From Brevibacillus brevis NBRC 100599 (GTDB lineage Bacteria; Bacillota; Bacilli; Brevibacillales; Brevibacillaceae), in NCBI RefSeq assembly GCF_000010165.1, contig NC_012491.1:1296001-1360000 (forward strand): 64,000 bases of DNA, written 5' to 3'. The notes beneath the pieces are model-generated. The model saw only the letters and a list, made by a program, of their open reading frames with translations, made no database searches and was not told the origin of the DNA. A program made the position numbers and the translations under genes. Below are positions 50,077 through 59,076 of the stretch, piece by piece (positions within the stretch are counted from its first letter, which is position 1; each line of letters opens with the position of its first letter).

Positions 50077-50685
50077 ATGAGTGAGCAAATCGTTCTAGCC
50101 AAGAAAACAGTATTTCAGACACCGACCGACACTCGAATGGGCATTTTCTTCATTCAAAAGGGACTCCTGCGTCTTTCTCGGCTGAACGAGGAGGGAAAGT
50201 CCTTTACCGTGGGATTGCTGGGACCAGGAGCTGTTTTTGGCGAGATTGAGGAAATGGTGTTAGGGTCACGCGCTGTTTACATTGAAGCAATGCAAAAAAC
50301 GACCCTTACTCATTGGAGTGTGACTCGGATGGAAAAAATGCTGAAAGCATGTCCACCAAGCCTGAAAGAAATGATGTTGCAGTTGTCAAAACGATTGGGG
50401 GAACAAGAGGAGAGGATGGAAAAGCTGGCCTTGGAATCGGTTAGGGATCGCGTATTGCATCTGTTGGTTCAATTATGTCAGCGGTTTGGAAAAGCAGAAG
50501 AGCCGTTTTGGAAATTGACCGTATCTCTCTCCCATCAGGAGATTGCCAACATGGTGGGGGCGACTAGAGAAACCGTTTCATTAGCATTAGCCGGTTTAGT
50601 CGATGAGGGAATAGTGTTGGTGTCCCGCATGTCGATTGCTGTGCATGCCTCGAGAATGGTTGATAAAATAAGCGAATGCAAGTAA
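50077..50685 (+). CDS. Crp/Fnr-family transcriptional regulator
   Basis: ATG 50077 follows TGGCGAGGGTTGCATC. The 202-residue protein has a cNMP-binding-like beta roll (FIQKGLLRLSRLNEEGKSFTVGLLGPGAVFGEIEEM), a dimer helix and a Crp-type winged helix-turn-helix (LSHQEIANMVGATRETVSLALAGLVDEGIV). There is no Cys cluster for an iron-sulfur centre as in Fnr, and the residues for cAMP are not obvious. The ligand is therefore unknown; it may respond to an oxidative or nitrogen-oxide signal given its HPP neighbour. A 54-base leader riboswitch separates it from the next gene. Confidence 0.88.
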   Translation: MSEQIVLAKKTVFQTPTDTRMGIFFIQKGLLRLSRLNEEGKSFTVGLLGPGAVFGEIEEMVLGSRAVYIEAMQKTTLTHWSVTRMEKMLKACPPSLKEMMLQLSKRLGEQEERMEKLALESVRDRVLHLLVQLCQRFGKAEEPFWKLTVSLSHQEIANMVGATRETVSLALAGLVDEGIVLVSRMSIAVHASRMVDKISECK

Positions 50686-50708
50686 AATGATTGAATGCCC
50701 AAAATGGG

Positions 50709-50746
50709 CCGCGGTTCGTAAACTCCCGCGTTATCAAAACTAGGAG
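50709..50746 (+). promoter_or_regulatory. preQ1-I riboswitch controlling the queuosine-precursor transporter
   Basis: Stem CGCGG (50710-50714)/CCGCG (50726-50730) encloses the loop TTCGTAAACTC, and the tail TTATCAAAACTAGGAGG can fold back, as in class I preQ1 riboswitches. The tail contains the ribosome site AGGAGG itself. When preQ1 binds, the pseudoknot should hide the site and shut down translation of the transporter starting at 50755. The fit of sequence and downstream gene is very good. Confidence 0.88.
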
Positions 50747-50754
50747 GAAATCAT

Positions 50755-51435
50755 ATGTTTAATTTTTGGATCGGAGTGATTTTTGCTCTGGTTAACTTCG
50801 GGCTGTTCCTGCTCTGCTACCGATTGTTCGGCAGAATGGGACTGTACGCGTGGATCGGGATGGCTACCGTGCTAGCCAACATCCAGGTTGTCAAAACAAT
50901 CGAGATGTTCGGTTTGGTCATGACGCTCGGCAATACGATCTATGCATCTATTTATTTGGTAAGCGATCTATTGAACGAGAAGTATGGAGAAAGAGAAGCG
51001 AAAAAAGCCGTGTGGTTCGGCTTCTTTACCTTAATTGCGGCAACAATCATCATGCAGCTCGTGCTGGTGTTTGAACCACAGGAAACAGATATCGCCCAAG
51101 GTTCCTTGCAGACGATTTTTGGCTTGATGCCAAGAGTGGCATTGGGTAGCTTGTGTGCGTATTTTGTCAGCCAATTTGTCGACGTGAAAATCTATTCGTG
51201 GTTGAAGAAAAAATGTCCAGGTCCAAATCAGCTCTGGATTCGCAATAATGGAAGCACGCTCTTCAGTCAGATGCTTGACTCCGTTACCTTTTGTACGATT
51301 GCCTTTTTAGGAGAATTCCCGATGGACGTATGGTGGCAAATCCTATTGACTACCTACCTGATCAAGTTTGTCGTATCGGCAGCTTCGACACCGGTTCTAT
51401 ATATCGCACGCAGTATGAAAGTAGACGAAAGCTAA
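50755..51435 (+). CDS. Queuosine precursor transporter (YhhQ/DUF165 family)
   Basis: ATG 50755 follows AGGAGGAAATCAT. The 226-residue membrane protein has about six helices and the family segments LANIQVVKTIEMFGLVMTLGNTIYASIYLVSDLLNEKYG, ARVA-like MPRVALGSLCAYFVSQFVDVKIYSWLK and RNNGSTLFSQMLDSVTF. These proteins take up preQ0/preQ1 for tRNA queuosine synthesis. The preQ1-I riboswitch in its leader supports the assignment independently. A strong terminator follows. Confidence 0.94.
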   Translation: MFNFWIGVIFALVNFGLFLLCYRLFGRMGLYAWIGMATVLANIQVVKTIEMFGLVMTLGNTIYASIYLVSDLLNEKYGEREAKKAVWFGFFTLIAATIIMQLVLVFEPQETDIAQGSLQTIFGLMPRVALGSLCAYFVSQFVDVKIYSWLKKKCPGPNQLWIRNNGSTLFSQMLDSVTFCTIAFLGEFPMDVWWQILLTTYLIKFVVSAASTPVLYIARSMKVDES

Positions 51436-51450
51436 TTGACAAAAACAGAG

Positions 51451-51487
51451 AAAAACCGCCAAGGACGATGGAGCTTGGCGGTTTTTG
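51451..51487 (+). terminator. Terminator of the queuosine transporter
   Basis: AAAACCGCCAAG and CTTGGCGGTTTT form a 12-bp stem, with T-rich sequence after it. Confidence 0.88.
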
Positions 51488-51517
51488 TTTTTCTATGTTT
51501 AGAAGGATTATACAAAC

Positions 51518-51568
51518 TTTACATCAAATTTACATAAGATTCAGGTTATACGTTTACCATCTTATAGT
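51518..51568 (+). promoter_or_regulatory. PHO-box-like promoter
   Basis: TTTACA (51518-51523), TTTACA (51529-51534) and TTCAGG (51540-51545) are spaced 11 bases apart, as in PhoP-binding direct repeats of Bacillus. The third repeat is exactly 17 bases before the -10 box TATAGT (51563-51568). The promoter leads to the secreted nuclease/phosphatase. Phosphate-starvation control is inferred. Confidence 0.7.
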
Positions 51569-51606
51569 AGCTACTTCCGAATGATGTGAGGAGGAATGAT
51601 GCAAGA

Positions 51607-54600
51607 ATGATGAAAAAAAGAGGAAGTGCTTCCCGATGGCCGAAGCTGGCGTTAATAGCCGCAGTCATGATGGGAACAGTTTTACCGACCGGGTGGATGC
51701 CACAGGCAAAAGCTGCGCGGGCTGATCATGTGGTGATTAGTGAGGTGTATGGGGGTGGGGGAAACTCTGGTGCCCATTACAAGAATGACTTCATTGAACT
51801 GTATAACCCGACAGACAAGGCTGTTTCGGTTGGAGGCTGGTCAGTGCAGTATGCTTCTGCTACGGGAACGGCGTGGCAAAAGGCAGGGCTGACTGGAAGC
51901 ATAGCCCCGTACGGCTTCTATTTGGTTCAGCTAGCAACATCGGGTGCAGTAGGAGGGGAACTGCCAACTCCTGACGATAGCGGGACTTTGAACTTGTCAG
52001 GGACGAATGGGAAGGTTGCGCTGGTTAACAATGGCGACCCGTTAACAGGGGCAGATGTCACCTCCCAGGCCAGTGTCGTGGATATGGTCGGCTTTGGTAC
52101 TGCCAATTCATCTGAGGGCAACTCACCAGCACCAGCTCCTTCGAATACGACCAGCGTCCAACGCATTAGCGACGAGCGCGGCATTGTGCCGAACGGAGGA
52201 AATGGCTGGGATACCAATAACAACGGCAATGATTTTATCACGGGGGCTCCTACCCCAAAAAACACGCAAAGCCCAGTAGAACAGCCGCTACCAACAGACG
52301 TGACCGATAAGTTGAATGCTACTGAACTTATTTTTGATCATACTGATCCTATCCAAGCAACAATTCGCGGCTATGTCGGTCAGGGGCGAACTATTAAGGT
52401 TTATGCGAGTCAGCCTACAGGAACAGGTAGCGACACTCCTTTGGCCCAGCAAGATTCGGATGCGTCCGGACTGATCGAGCTGACTTTTTCCAATCCCGAT
52501 CCAAATGCGCAGGGAGTCCATCTCACAGCAACGGAAGGGAGTAAGAAGGAAAGCACGAGCATCGAGCTGAGGCCAGCGGTAGCCAGCACAGCTATGATTC
52601 AGGATAAAGTCAGCCTGCAAGCATTGAACGGTGTGGGCGAGCTGAGAGGAGTAGCAGGTGCGGCAGCAGGGAATGCGATCCTGCGTGCATACGATCCGCA
52701 AAAACAACCGCTAATGCTAAGTAACAAAGAAACAGGAACGGCACAGGCAAACGGGTCATTTTCTTTTACGATTCCAAACATCGATCAGCTGGATCATATT
52801 TTCGTAACGCAGCAAACAACTGGGGAATATGGCAAGTCGTTTGAGAGCCCGGAAGTTAGCATTACCAAGTCAGCCGTAGGTTCGACTACGATTGCAGAAG
52901 CAAGAAACACCCCGGTAGGCACGAACGTGATTGTCGTCGGAACGGTGACGGCGATGTTTGAAGCGGGCGGCCAAAACAACGTGTATTTCCAAGATGAGAC
53001 GGCAGGACTCGTACTTCGTGCGCCAGGGCTGACTGGCAAAATTGAGGTGGGAGACAAGATCCGAGCTACCGGAAAAATGAGTGATTATTATGGACTTGCT
53101 CAACTCGAAGCGCTCACCAATAACGTGGAAATGGTGCAAAAGCAAGCAGGTGTGCCTAGCCCGCAAGTTGTAACTTCTACTGATTTTGCAGCTGCTACAG
53201 GAGAGGCTTTGGAAGGCAAGCTGGTAACTGTGAAGGTGGTTACTGTCAAAACAGCATCAAGTGGCAATTACACGCTGGAGGATCAGCACGGTACGTTTGT
53301 GTCTCGACCGGATGCCTCTCTGACACTTCCAGTGAACAAAAGCTATGCAGCTATGACAGGCGTGGTGAACTACGACCGCAATGTTTACAAGCTGGTGCCG
53401 CGCACTGTGGCTGATCTCGTCGAGGACGAGAATAAAGTCCCGATGGTCACAGCGAGCCCAGCTGGTCCTATGGTGACAAAAGGAACAAAAGTCACGCTCT
53501 CGACGACGATGGCTGACGCTACGATCTTCTATACGGTAGATGGTTCAACGCCGAGCAGAGGAAGCATCAAGTATACGGGACCGATCCAGATTGATGCGGA
53601 TACGACCCTTTCAGCCATAGCTGTCAAAGATGGTTACACAGACAGCAATCTAACGACCTTCCGCTATGTGATTCAAAAAGATAACATTCGTATCCATGAC
53701 ATTCAAGGAGCCTCGCACCGTTCACCGATGGCGGATGGAACGGTCACCAATGTTCCGGGAATCGTAACGGCTATCGTCGGAAGCGGCAGCAATGTACAAG
53801 GCTTTTATATGCAAGATCCGCAATCGGACGCAGACCCATTTACCTCTGAAGGCATTTACGTTTACGAGCCAAAAGCAACGGTCGCCCCCGGCGATGAAGT
53901 AACGGTTAGCGGCACCGTCAAGGAATACGTACCATCGAACAGGGCAGGCACAGACCTCACCCAGACCCAAATTGATGCAACCTCGTACGCAGTTGTCAAG
54001 CCAGGTCAATCACTCCCAGAACCACTCATCCTGGGCAAAGACAACTACGAATATCCGAAAGGAATTATCGACAACGACAGCCTCGGCAAATTCGATCCAG
54101 ACCAAGACGGCATCGACTTCTGGGAAAGCCTCGAGGGCATGCTGGTACAAATCGACAATCCAATCGTGGTTGGCGAAACCAAGACGTTTACCAATCCACG
54201 CGCAACGGAATTTGTCGTCATCGACGATCGAGCTCATCTGAGTCAGCCGCGTACGCCAGCCGGCGGAGTCGTGCTGGAAGCCAATGATTTTCACCCTGAG
54301 CGCATCACGGTATCGGACAAACTCGAATCGATTACCGGAGAGGTAAAAGTCGGCGACAAATTTGACGGACCGCTGGTAGGCATCATTGACTACAGCTTTG
54401 CGAATTACAAGCTGTTCCATACACGATCATTTACGGTACAGCCAAGCCATTATAAGCCGCCAGTGACAAGTATTTCGCCAAAAGAAGATAAGCTGACCAT
54501 CGCTTCGTACAACATCGAGAATTTTTCGGCAAAAACCGATTCCGCCAAAATCAACCGCATCGCCGAGACGATCGTGGACAACATGAAGGCGCCGGATATT

Positions 54601-57096
54601 ATCGGTGTGGTGGAAATGCAGGATAATAATGGACCAACGGACAATGGGCAAACAGATGCGACACAGTCTGCGGATGCATTGATCAAAGCAATGGAAAACA
54701 AAAATGGCCCGACGTACCGATACATCGATATTGCCCCACAGAACAATCAGGATGGTGGTCAGCCAGGAGGAAACATCCGTGTCGGCTTCTTCTACAACCC
54801 AGGACGGGTACAGCTGGCAGCAGGAACGCCAGGAGGCGCGACTGATGCGGTGCAAATCGAGACACGAGATGGTGTAGCGCATTTGTCACACAATCCAGGA
54901 CGGGTAGATCCGACCAATGCGGCGTTTGCTTCGAGCCGTAAGCCACTGGCAGCGGAGTTCATTTTCCAAGGCGAGCCAGTCATTGTCATCGCTAACCACT
55001 TCAACTCTAAGGGTGGAGATCAAGCGCTGTTTGGAAAAGATCAGCCGCCACAGCTGGTCAGTGAAGTACAACGAATGAAGATTGCCCGTGTGTTAAATAG
55101 CTTTGTAAAAGAAATCCATTCAGCACAAGCAAAAGCAAATGTTGTGGTGCTGGGTGATCTCAATGATTTCCCGTTTTCAAACCCGGTGCAGGAATTGGCA
55201 GATGGCGTTTTGACCAATATGGTGGAGAAACTGCCGAAGGGTGAGCAGTATACGTACGTGTACCAAGGGAACTCTCAAGTCTTGGATCAAATTTTGGTCA
55301 GCAACCATTTGGAGGATGACACGAAGGTTGACATCGTTCACATCAACGCTGGCTTGACCGAGAACGAGGGGCGTGTGAGTGACCATAATCCTGTCCTTGT
55401 CCAGTTGGACTTGAAGGATCGCGGCACACCGGAAAAAACAGCACAAGAAGTGGCGGAAAGCATTACGCAGCTCACACAGCCAGCAGCAGGTGAGACGCGC
55501 TTGAAGCTGCCAGTAGTACCTACAGGCTTTACTATCGCAATCAAGTCTTCTAGTGATCCAGCAGTCATTGCGCTGGACGGCAAAATTACACCGCCATATC
55601 GCCTGACGAATGTAGACCTTGTTTTGGAGGTCACACGAGCGTCCGATCAATCGACAGCAGAAACTACAGCATTGACCGTGCAGGTTCCAGCCAAGCCGGA
55701 TTCACCACCGCCAGTGACACCGCCGGACAGAACACCGACACCGGACTCGCAGCGAGAGTTGAACAAGCAAGCAGCTCAGGTCATCTCTGCAAGCAGCGAG
55801 GAGAAAATCATTTTAGGACAGGTGGATCAAGTACTCAGCCATCTGGAAAAACTTCTGGAGGCCAAGCAATGGACGCCAACTGAGAAATGGGAGACAGTCA
55901 CGGATACAATCAAGACTGTACTCGAGGCAGTAGCCGAGCAGGCCGAGCGAGGAACCATCAGTGAAGAGACACTCCAAGATGTGACGAAGAGCTTTTTGGA
56001 CAAAGCATTTGACCCGCTCACTGAAGATGGCATCGAGGATGAAGAGATTGCCCGCTTGGCACTTGCCTCCTTGACGAGCTTGGCAAAAACAGCACTGGAG
56101 CCGCTCGATGAAAAGGATATTTCCAAAGAAGTAGCCAAGCATGTCCGTACACTAGCAGAAGAGCTTTTGAAAAAGCTTGGCACTGTCGTCGTAGATGATG
56201 GGGATGAGATCAAGGCAGATGACGAACAAGTAGATGAACTTCTGGAGATACTCGGGGAATTCATGAAAGCAGTCGAGTCCGTGAAAGAAAAGATCGGTTT
56301 TGCCCCTGTGCTGTTCGTTCAGGTGAAAAAAGGCGATAACGATGCGAGCGATACGGGTTCTCGCAAGGGAGAATCTGCTGATCCGACAGTGACTCTGGAA
56401 CAGAAGCTCGTTGAACAATTAAAGGAAAAAGAGGTAGGTATTCGCGTAACCTTGGAGAGCGAAGCATGGGTAGAGGTGCCAAGCGCATATTTTTCCGCTC
56501 AGCGTGCAAGGAAGTTTGCCCTCGCTCTGACAGAAGAAAATGGGAACGGGTGGAAAGGTGTGCCGAACCCTGGCGAAGCGTATCAATTGCAAGTGTGGAG
56601 TAACGGCAAAAAGGTGACCAGCTTCGGTAAAACAGGTTTTACACTGGGTCTGCCAGTCGCCGATGACGCAAGCTCCAAGCTCCAAGCTTTCTCATACAGG
56701 AGCAATATGTGGAAACCAGCAATTGGACTCAAGGGTAAAGCGATCCAGGTGACAAAAGAAGACGATCTAGGGATCTTTTCAGTAACGACCGCGGCCTCTT
56801 ATGTCGTCGGGGAGAGTGCCCTGAAAAGGATCGAGATCGAGCCGAAATCTCTCAAGCTAGCCCAAGGGGAGGAAGCCCAGCTCAAGGTAATGGCGATTCT
56901 TGGTAATGATGCAGAAGAAGACGTTACTGAAGCGGAGGGTATCGAGTTCACATCCAGCAAGCCCGAACTGGTAGAGGTTGATGAGTCAGGACGTATTCTT
57001 GTCTTGGATGACGCCAAACCAAGGACAAGAGTGACCATCACGATCAGCTACGCTGGCAAAACAGCCAAGGTAACTGTCACGGTTAAGAGCAATTAA
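51607..57096 (+). CDS. Giant secreted multidomain nuclease/phosphatase
   Basis: ATG 51607 is used (GAGGAGG 12 bases upstream); a GTG at 51586 is inside the leader. The 1829-residue precursor has a signal peptide (ending about AKA-AR), a lamin-tail-like domain (about 40-220: HVVISEVYGGGGN...FIELYNPTD), a Big-like stretch, an OB-fold (420-605) and a chitobiase-like FYTVDGSTPS domain (610-690). A second OB-like domain follows. An endonuclease/exonuclease/phosphatase domain lies at about 958-1270 (TIASYNIENFS, DIIGVVEMQDN, IANHFNSKGGD, VVVLGDLNDF, SDHNPVLVQL). A Pro-rich linker, helical region and a Big2-like end (1737-1829) complete it. The PHO-box-like promoter suggests release of phosphate from extracellular nucleic acids. 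There is no SLH or sorting motif. Confidence 0.9.
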   Translation: MMKKRGSASRWPKLALIAAVMMGTVLPTGWMPQAKAARADHVVISEVYGGGGNSGAHYKNDFIELYNPTDKAVSVGGWSVQYASATGTAWQKAGLTGSIAPYGFYLVQLATSGAVGGELPTPDDSGTLNLSGTNGKVALVNNGDPLTGADVTSQASVVDMVGFGTANSSEGNSPAPAPSNTTSVQRISDERGIVPNGGNGWDTNNNGNDFITGAPTPKNTQSPVEQPLPTDVTDKLNATELIFDHTDPIQATIRGYVGQGRTIKVYASQPTGTGSDTPLAQQDSDASGLIELTFSNPDPNAQGVHLTATEGSKKESTSIELRPAVASTAMIQDKVSLQALNGVGELRGVAGAAAGNAILRAYDPQKQPLMLSNKETGTAQANGSFSFTIPNIDQLDHIFVTQQTTGEYGKSFESPEVSITKSAVGSTTIAEARNTPVGTNVIVVGTVTAMFEAGGQNNVYFQDETAGLVLRAPGLTGKIEVGDKIRATGKMSDYYGLAQLEALTNNVEMVQKQAGVPSPQVVTSTDFAAATGEALEGKLVTVKVVTVKTASSGNYTLEDQHGTFVSRPDASLTLPVNKSYAAMTGVVNYDRNVYKLVPRTVADLVEDENKVPMVTASPAGPMVTKGTKVTLSTTMADATIFYTVDGSTPSRGSIKYTGPIQIDADTTLSAIAVKDGYTDSNLTTFRYVIQKDNIRIHDIQGASHRSPMADGTVTNVPGIVTAIVGSGSNVQGFYMQDPQSDADPFTSEGIYVYEPKATVAPGDEVTVSGTVKEYVPSNRAGTDLTQTQIDATSYAVVKPGQSLPEPLILGKDNYEYPKGIIDNDSLGKFDPDQDGIDFWESLEGMLVQIDNPIVVGETKTFTNPRATEFVVIDDRAHLSQPRTPAGGVVLEANDFHPERITVSDKLESITGEVKVGDKFDGPLVGIIDYSFANYKLFHTRSFTVQPSHYKPPVTSISPKEDKLTIASYNIENFSAKTDSAKINRIAETIVDNMKAPDIIGVVEMQDNNGPTDNGQTDATQSADALIKAMENKNGPTYRYIDIAPQNNQDGGQPGGNIRVGFFYNPGRVQLAAGTPGGATDAVQIETRDGVAHLSHNPGRVDPTNAAFASSRKPLAAEFIFQGEPVIVIANHFNSKGGDQALFGKDQPPQLVSEVQRMKIARVLNSFVKEIHSAQAKANVVVLGDLNDFPFSNPVQELADGVLTNMVEKLPKGEQYTYVYQGNSQVLDQILVSNHLEDDTKVDIVHINAGLTENEGRVSDHNPVLVQLDLKDRGTPEKTAQEVAESITQLTQPAAGETRLKLPVVPTGFTIAIKSSSDPAVIALDGKITPPYRLTNVDLVLEVTRASDQSTAETTALTVQVPAKPDSPPPVTPPDRTPTPDSQRELNKQAAQVISASSEEKIILGQVDQVLSHLEKLLEAKQWTPTEKWETVTDTIKTVLEAVAEQAERGTISEETLQDVTKSFLDKAFDPLTEDGIEDEEIARLALASLTSLAKTALEPLDEKDISKEVAKHVRTLAEELLKKLGTVVVDDGDEIKADDEQVDELLEILGEFMKAVESVKEKIGFAPVLFVQVKKGDNDASDTGSRKGESADPTVTLEQKLVEQLKEKEVGIRVTLESEAWVEVPSAYFSAQRARKFALALTEENGNGWKGVPNPGEAYQLQVWSNGKKVTSFGKTGFTLGLPVADDASSKLQAFSYRSNMWKPAIGLKGKAIQVTKEDDLGIFSVTTAASYVVGESALKRIEIEPKSLKLAQGEEAQLKVMAILGNDAEEDVTEAEGIEFTSSKPELVEVDESGRILVLDDAKPRTRVTITISYAGKTAKVTVTVKSN

Positions 57097-57122
57097 CGAA
57101 AAGTGTTCCATAAAAATAAAGT

Positions 57123-57152
57123 TGTAGACTGTAAAATAAAGTATTAGACTGG
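57123..57152. repeat. Left inverted end of a putative Tn7/Mu-like element
   Basis: TGTAGACTGTAAAATAAAG continues to TATTAGACTGG. It is the inverse of the right-hand end at 59807-59834 (CAGTCTAATACTTTAATTTTACC, then AAACA). Both outer termini read TGT...ACA. It starts 26 bases after the stop of the nuclease gene. Confidence 0.6.
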
Positions 57153-57301
57153 CTGCCAGCTATTCAACTAACGAGAAATTAGTTTAAGATCAAACGCGGG
57201 GAACCGTACGACAAGTGATGGTACACACGATCAGAAAAGAAATAGTACCAGTGGTTAGATAAGTTATTTACTAACATAAAATAAGGGAAGATTAAACATT
57301 G

Positions 57302-57333
57302 AAAAAGCCTCTGGTATACACCAAAGGCTTTTA
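57302..57333. terminator. Terminator
   Basis: AAAAGCCTCTGG pairs with CCAAAGGCTTTT (one mismatch). Confidence 0.75.
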
Positions 57334-57456
57334 TCATCTTTTAAGTTAGTTTATTGCATTAAAACTAGTGCTTTTCCAAATTCTTCGGCGCCATCTGGGC
57401 CGTCACCTGTGATAATGTCACTATGTATGTGCTTTCTTTAAATACGTGGATAATTC

Positions 57457-57600
57457 TTGCGCCTTATTGAGTCTGGTGATTACGTAAGCTGCAATTATTT
57501 TTGCTCAGAAGGTTTATTCCGGTTATTTTACACACTGGCCAACGGCAGGGGATATAATGTCGTTTTTTCACTGGAGAATGATTTTGTTACTTCCTATTCA
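57457..57600 (+). pseudogene. Fragment of a Crp/Fnr-type regulator
   Basis: The frame encodes LIESGDYVSCNYFCSEGLFRLF, then YTLANGRGYNVVFSLENDFVTSYS, matching the central beta roll of cNMP-binding regulators. It lacks the N-terminus and the DNA-binding part, and has no ribosome site. Confidence 0.6.
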
Positions 57601-57699
57601 GTATCATTTCGCTTCTTACATAGGTGTATCTCCTGTATCGTTAAGCTTTGATTCCTGATCGATTACAAAATCCGCAGAATTCAATATTTCTATAGGAAG

Positions 57700-58038
57700 A
57701 TGCGATATATGATGATCGTGTTATTGGAGTTTTATCCTTCCTGGCTCGCATTATCTCGGGAAGAGCGCAATAATCATGCTGCTTCTTCGCAGAAGATCGT
57801 CCAAAAATACAATCAGCATGTTCAGGCCCGCTTTTTTGATGCTGAGGCGCTTCCAGGGAAGGAATTTACTGATTTTGTGGTATGTGAAGTAGACGATCTG
57901 AAGCAGTATCACTATATATGGGAAGAAATTAGAGACTCCTTGGTTTACACCCAGGGATACATGAAGATTAAAGATGTCATTATGGGCATGGAAAATGCTT
58001 TTAAGTCCTATGAGTCGGAAGTGCTCAAAATGAATTGA
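57700..58038 (+). CDS. Darcynin family protein
   Basis: The 112-residue frame starts at ATG 57700 (MRYMMIVLLEFYPSWLALSREERNNH) after AGGAAG. I recognise the PSWLALSREERN opening and the C-terminal YMKIKDVIMGMENAFKSYE of darcynin proteins, small single-domain ferredoxin-like-fold proteins of unknown function. It stands alone between two hairpins inside the repeat-bounded segment. The divergent carboxymuconolactone decarboxylase gene faces its 3' end. Confidence 0.75.
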   Translation: MRYMMIVLLEFYPSWLALSREERNNHAASSQKIVQKYNQHVQARFFDAEALPGKEFTDFVVCEVDDLKQYHYIWEEIRDSLVYTQGYMKIKDVIMGMENAFKSYESEVLKMN

Positions 58039-58052
58039 TCAAGTTAGTATGT

Positions 58053-58094
58053 AAAAAGACCGGAAAAACTCTGTGAGTGAAGTCCGGTCTTTTT
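58053..58094. terminator. Bidirectional terminator between convergent genes
   Basis: AAAAAGACCGGA and TCCGGTCTTTTT form a perfect 12-bp stem separating the darcynin and carboxymuconolactone decarboxylase genes. Confidence 0.88.
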
Positions 58095-58119
58095 ATCAAC
58101 TTGCCCTATCGGTGAATAA

Positions 58120-58887
58120 CTATGTTAAAAATATCTTTTTGGCAACATTTATAGCATTCAAGACTTTAGGAAATCCCGTGTATGGGTAGCATTGCAGTAA
58201 TGCCTCAATCACTTCTTGTCTCGTTAGACCTACACGAATAGAGGCATTGAGATGAACGTGCAACTGTGGCTCGCATCCACCTTGAGCAGTTAAGGCTCCT
58301 AATGTGACGAGTTGGCGCTGTTTAGGGTTTAGTCCTGAGCGGCTGTAGATTTCACCAAACGCAAATTCAATGATTTGTTCAGCTAATACAGGGGCAATCT
58401 CGGCAAGTGAATCGGCAACCGCCTCACCATGTTTGCCGTCGATTTCTTGAAGTTTCGCTATGCCTCTTTCCCGTCGTTCCCCTACAGAATGTAGTAGTTC
58501 GTCCTCGATGTTTACTTCGATATTTTGTTCTGCAAAAAGTTGTTTCGCAACGGTAATGGCATTTAAAGCACGAGGAGCGCCGCAAAAAGGAATACAATGG
58601 GTAGCAATTTCAATAATTTCGTTCGGCGTAATTCCAACTTTCAAACCGAAGTTCATGTGCCATTTTAGTTGATTTGGAGTATCACCTAACGATGTTAACG
58701 CAGAGATCACGATCATTTCTCTTTGTTGATAGGTGAGTACGGGATTATTGAAAACTTGCCCAAAAAATTCAATAATGTACCGACTTATGTGGGGAGATAC
58801 ATCGCTTAAAGCATGAATAACCGCTTGGATTCCTGCTCCATCAGTTTCTTGAAAAAGTTTTTTTCCATTTTCATAGTTTGAGTTCAT
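58120..58887 (-). CDS. Carboxymuconolactone decarboxylase family protein, two tandem domains
   Basis: ATG 58887 gives 255 residues with two copies of the CMD/AhpD-like helical domain: about 30-115 (SRYIIEFFGQVFNNPVLTYQQREMIVISALTSLGD, KVGITPNEIIEIATHCIPFCGAPRALNAI) and about 155-245 (EFAFGEIYSRSGLNPKQRQLVTLGALTAQGG, RVGLTRQEVIEALLQCYPYTGFPKVLNAI). The CxxC peroxidase pair of AhpD is absent; the first copy has C-x3-C. It is a decarboxylase-like or redox-linked enzyme of unknown substrate. The divergent MerR gene with a palindromic operator is the likely regulator. Confidence 0.88.
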   Translation of the reverse strand: MNSNYENGKKLFQETDGAGIQAVIHALSDVSPHISRYIIEFFGQVFNNPVLTYQQREMIVISALTSLGDTPNQLKWHMNFGLKVGITPNEIIEIATHCIPFCGAPRALNAITVAKQLFAEQNIEVNIEDELLHSVGERRERGIAKLQEIDGKHGEAVADSLAEIAPVLAEQIIEFAFGEIYSRSGLNPKQRQLVTLGALTAQGGCEPQLHVHLNASIRVGLTRQEVIEALLQCYPYTGFPKVLNAINVAKKIFLT

Positions 58888-59042
58888 CGCTTAATTGCCT
58901 CCAGTTTTGAGGTTTTCTATTTCCCGGTACTTCAAATGTAGTTTATTATTGCTGCTCGAAGTCAAATATAGGTTTTTACAATAGAATTTGCTATTAGGTA
59001 GAGGTTACTAAAGCATTTTTCTATTTTTTTGATCTACATTTA

Positions 59043-59059
59043 GTTATAGTAACTATAAC
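59043..59059. promoter_or_regulatory. MerR-type operator
   Basis: GTTATAG-TAA-CTATAAC has perfect 7-base arms. It lies 18 bases before the MerR start and about 155 bases from the divergent decarboxylase start, a typical place for a MerR-controlled divergent promoter. Confidence 0.72.
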
Positions 59060-59076
59060 GAAAGGGGACGGATCGG

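Larger units (their letters stand above)
57097..57699. other. Boundary of a mobile-looking segment; gene fragments, no intact gene
   Basis: Apart from the repeat end at 57123-57152 and a terminator hairpin, this stretch holds two gene fragments. A minus-strand tail at 57422-57352 reads DIITGDGPDGAEEFGKALVL and stops. A plus-strand fragment at 57457-57600 reads SEGLFRLFYTLANGRGYN and VFSLENDFVTSYS, which resembles the cNMP domain of a Crp/Fnr regulator. Neither has a complete reading frame. Confidence 0.6.
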
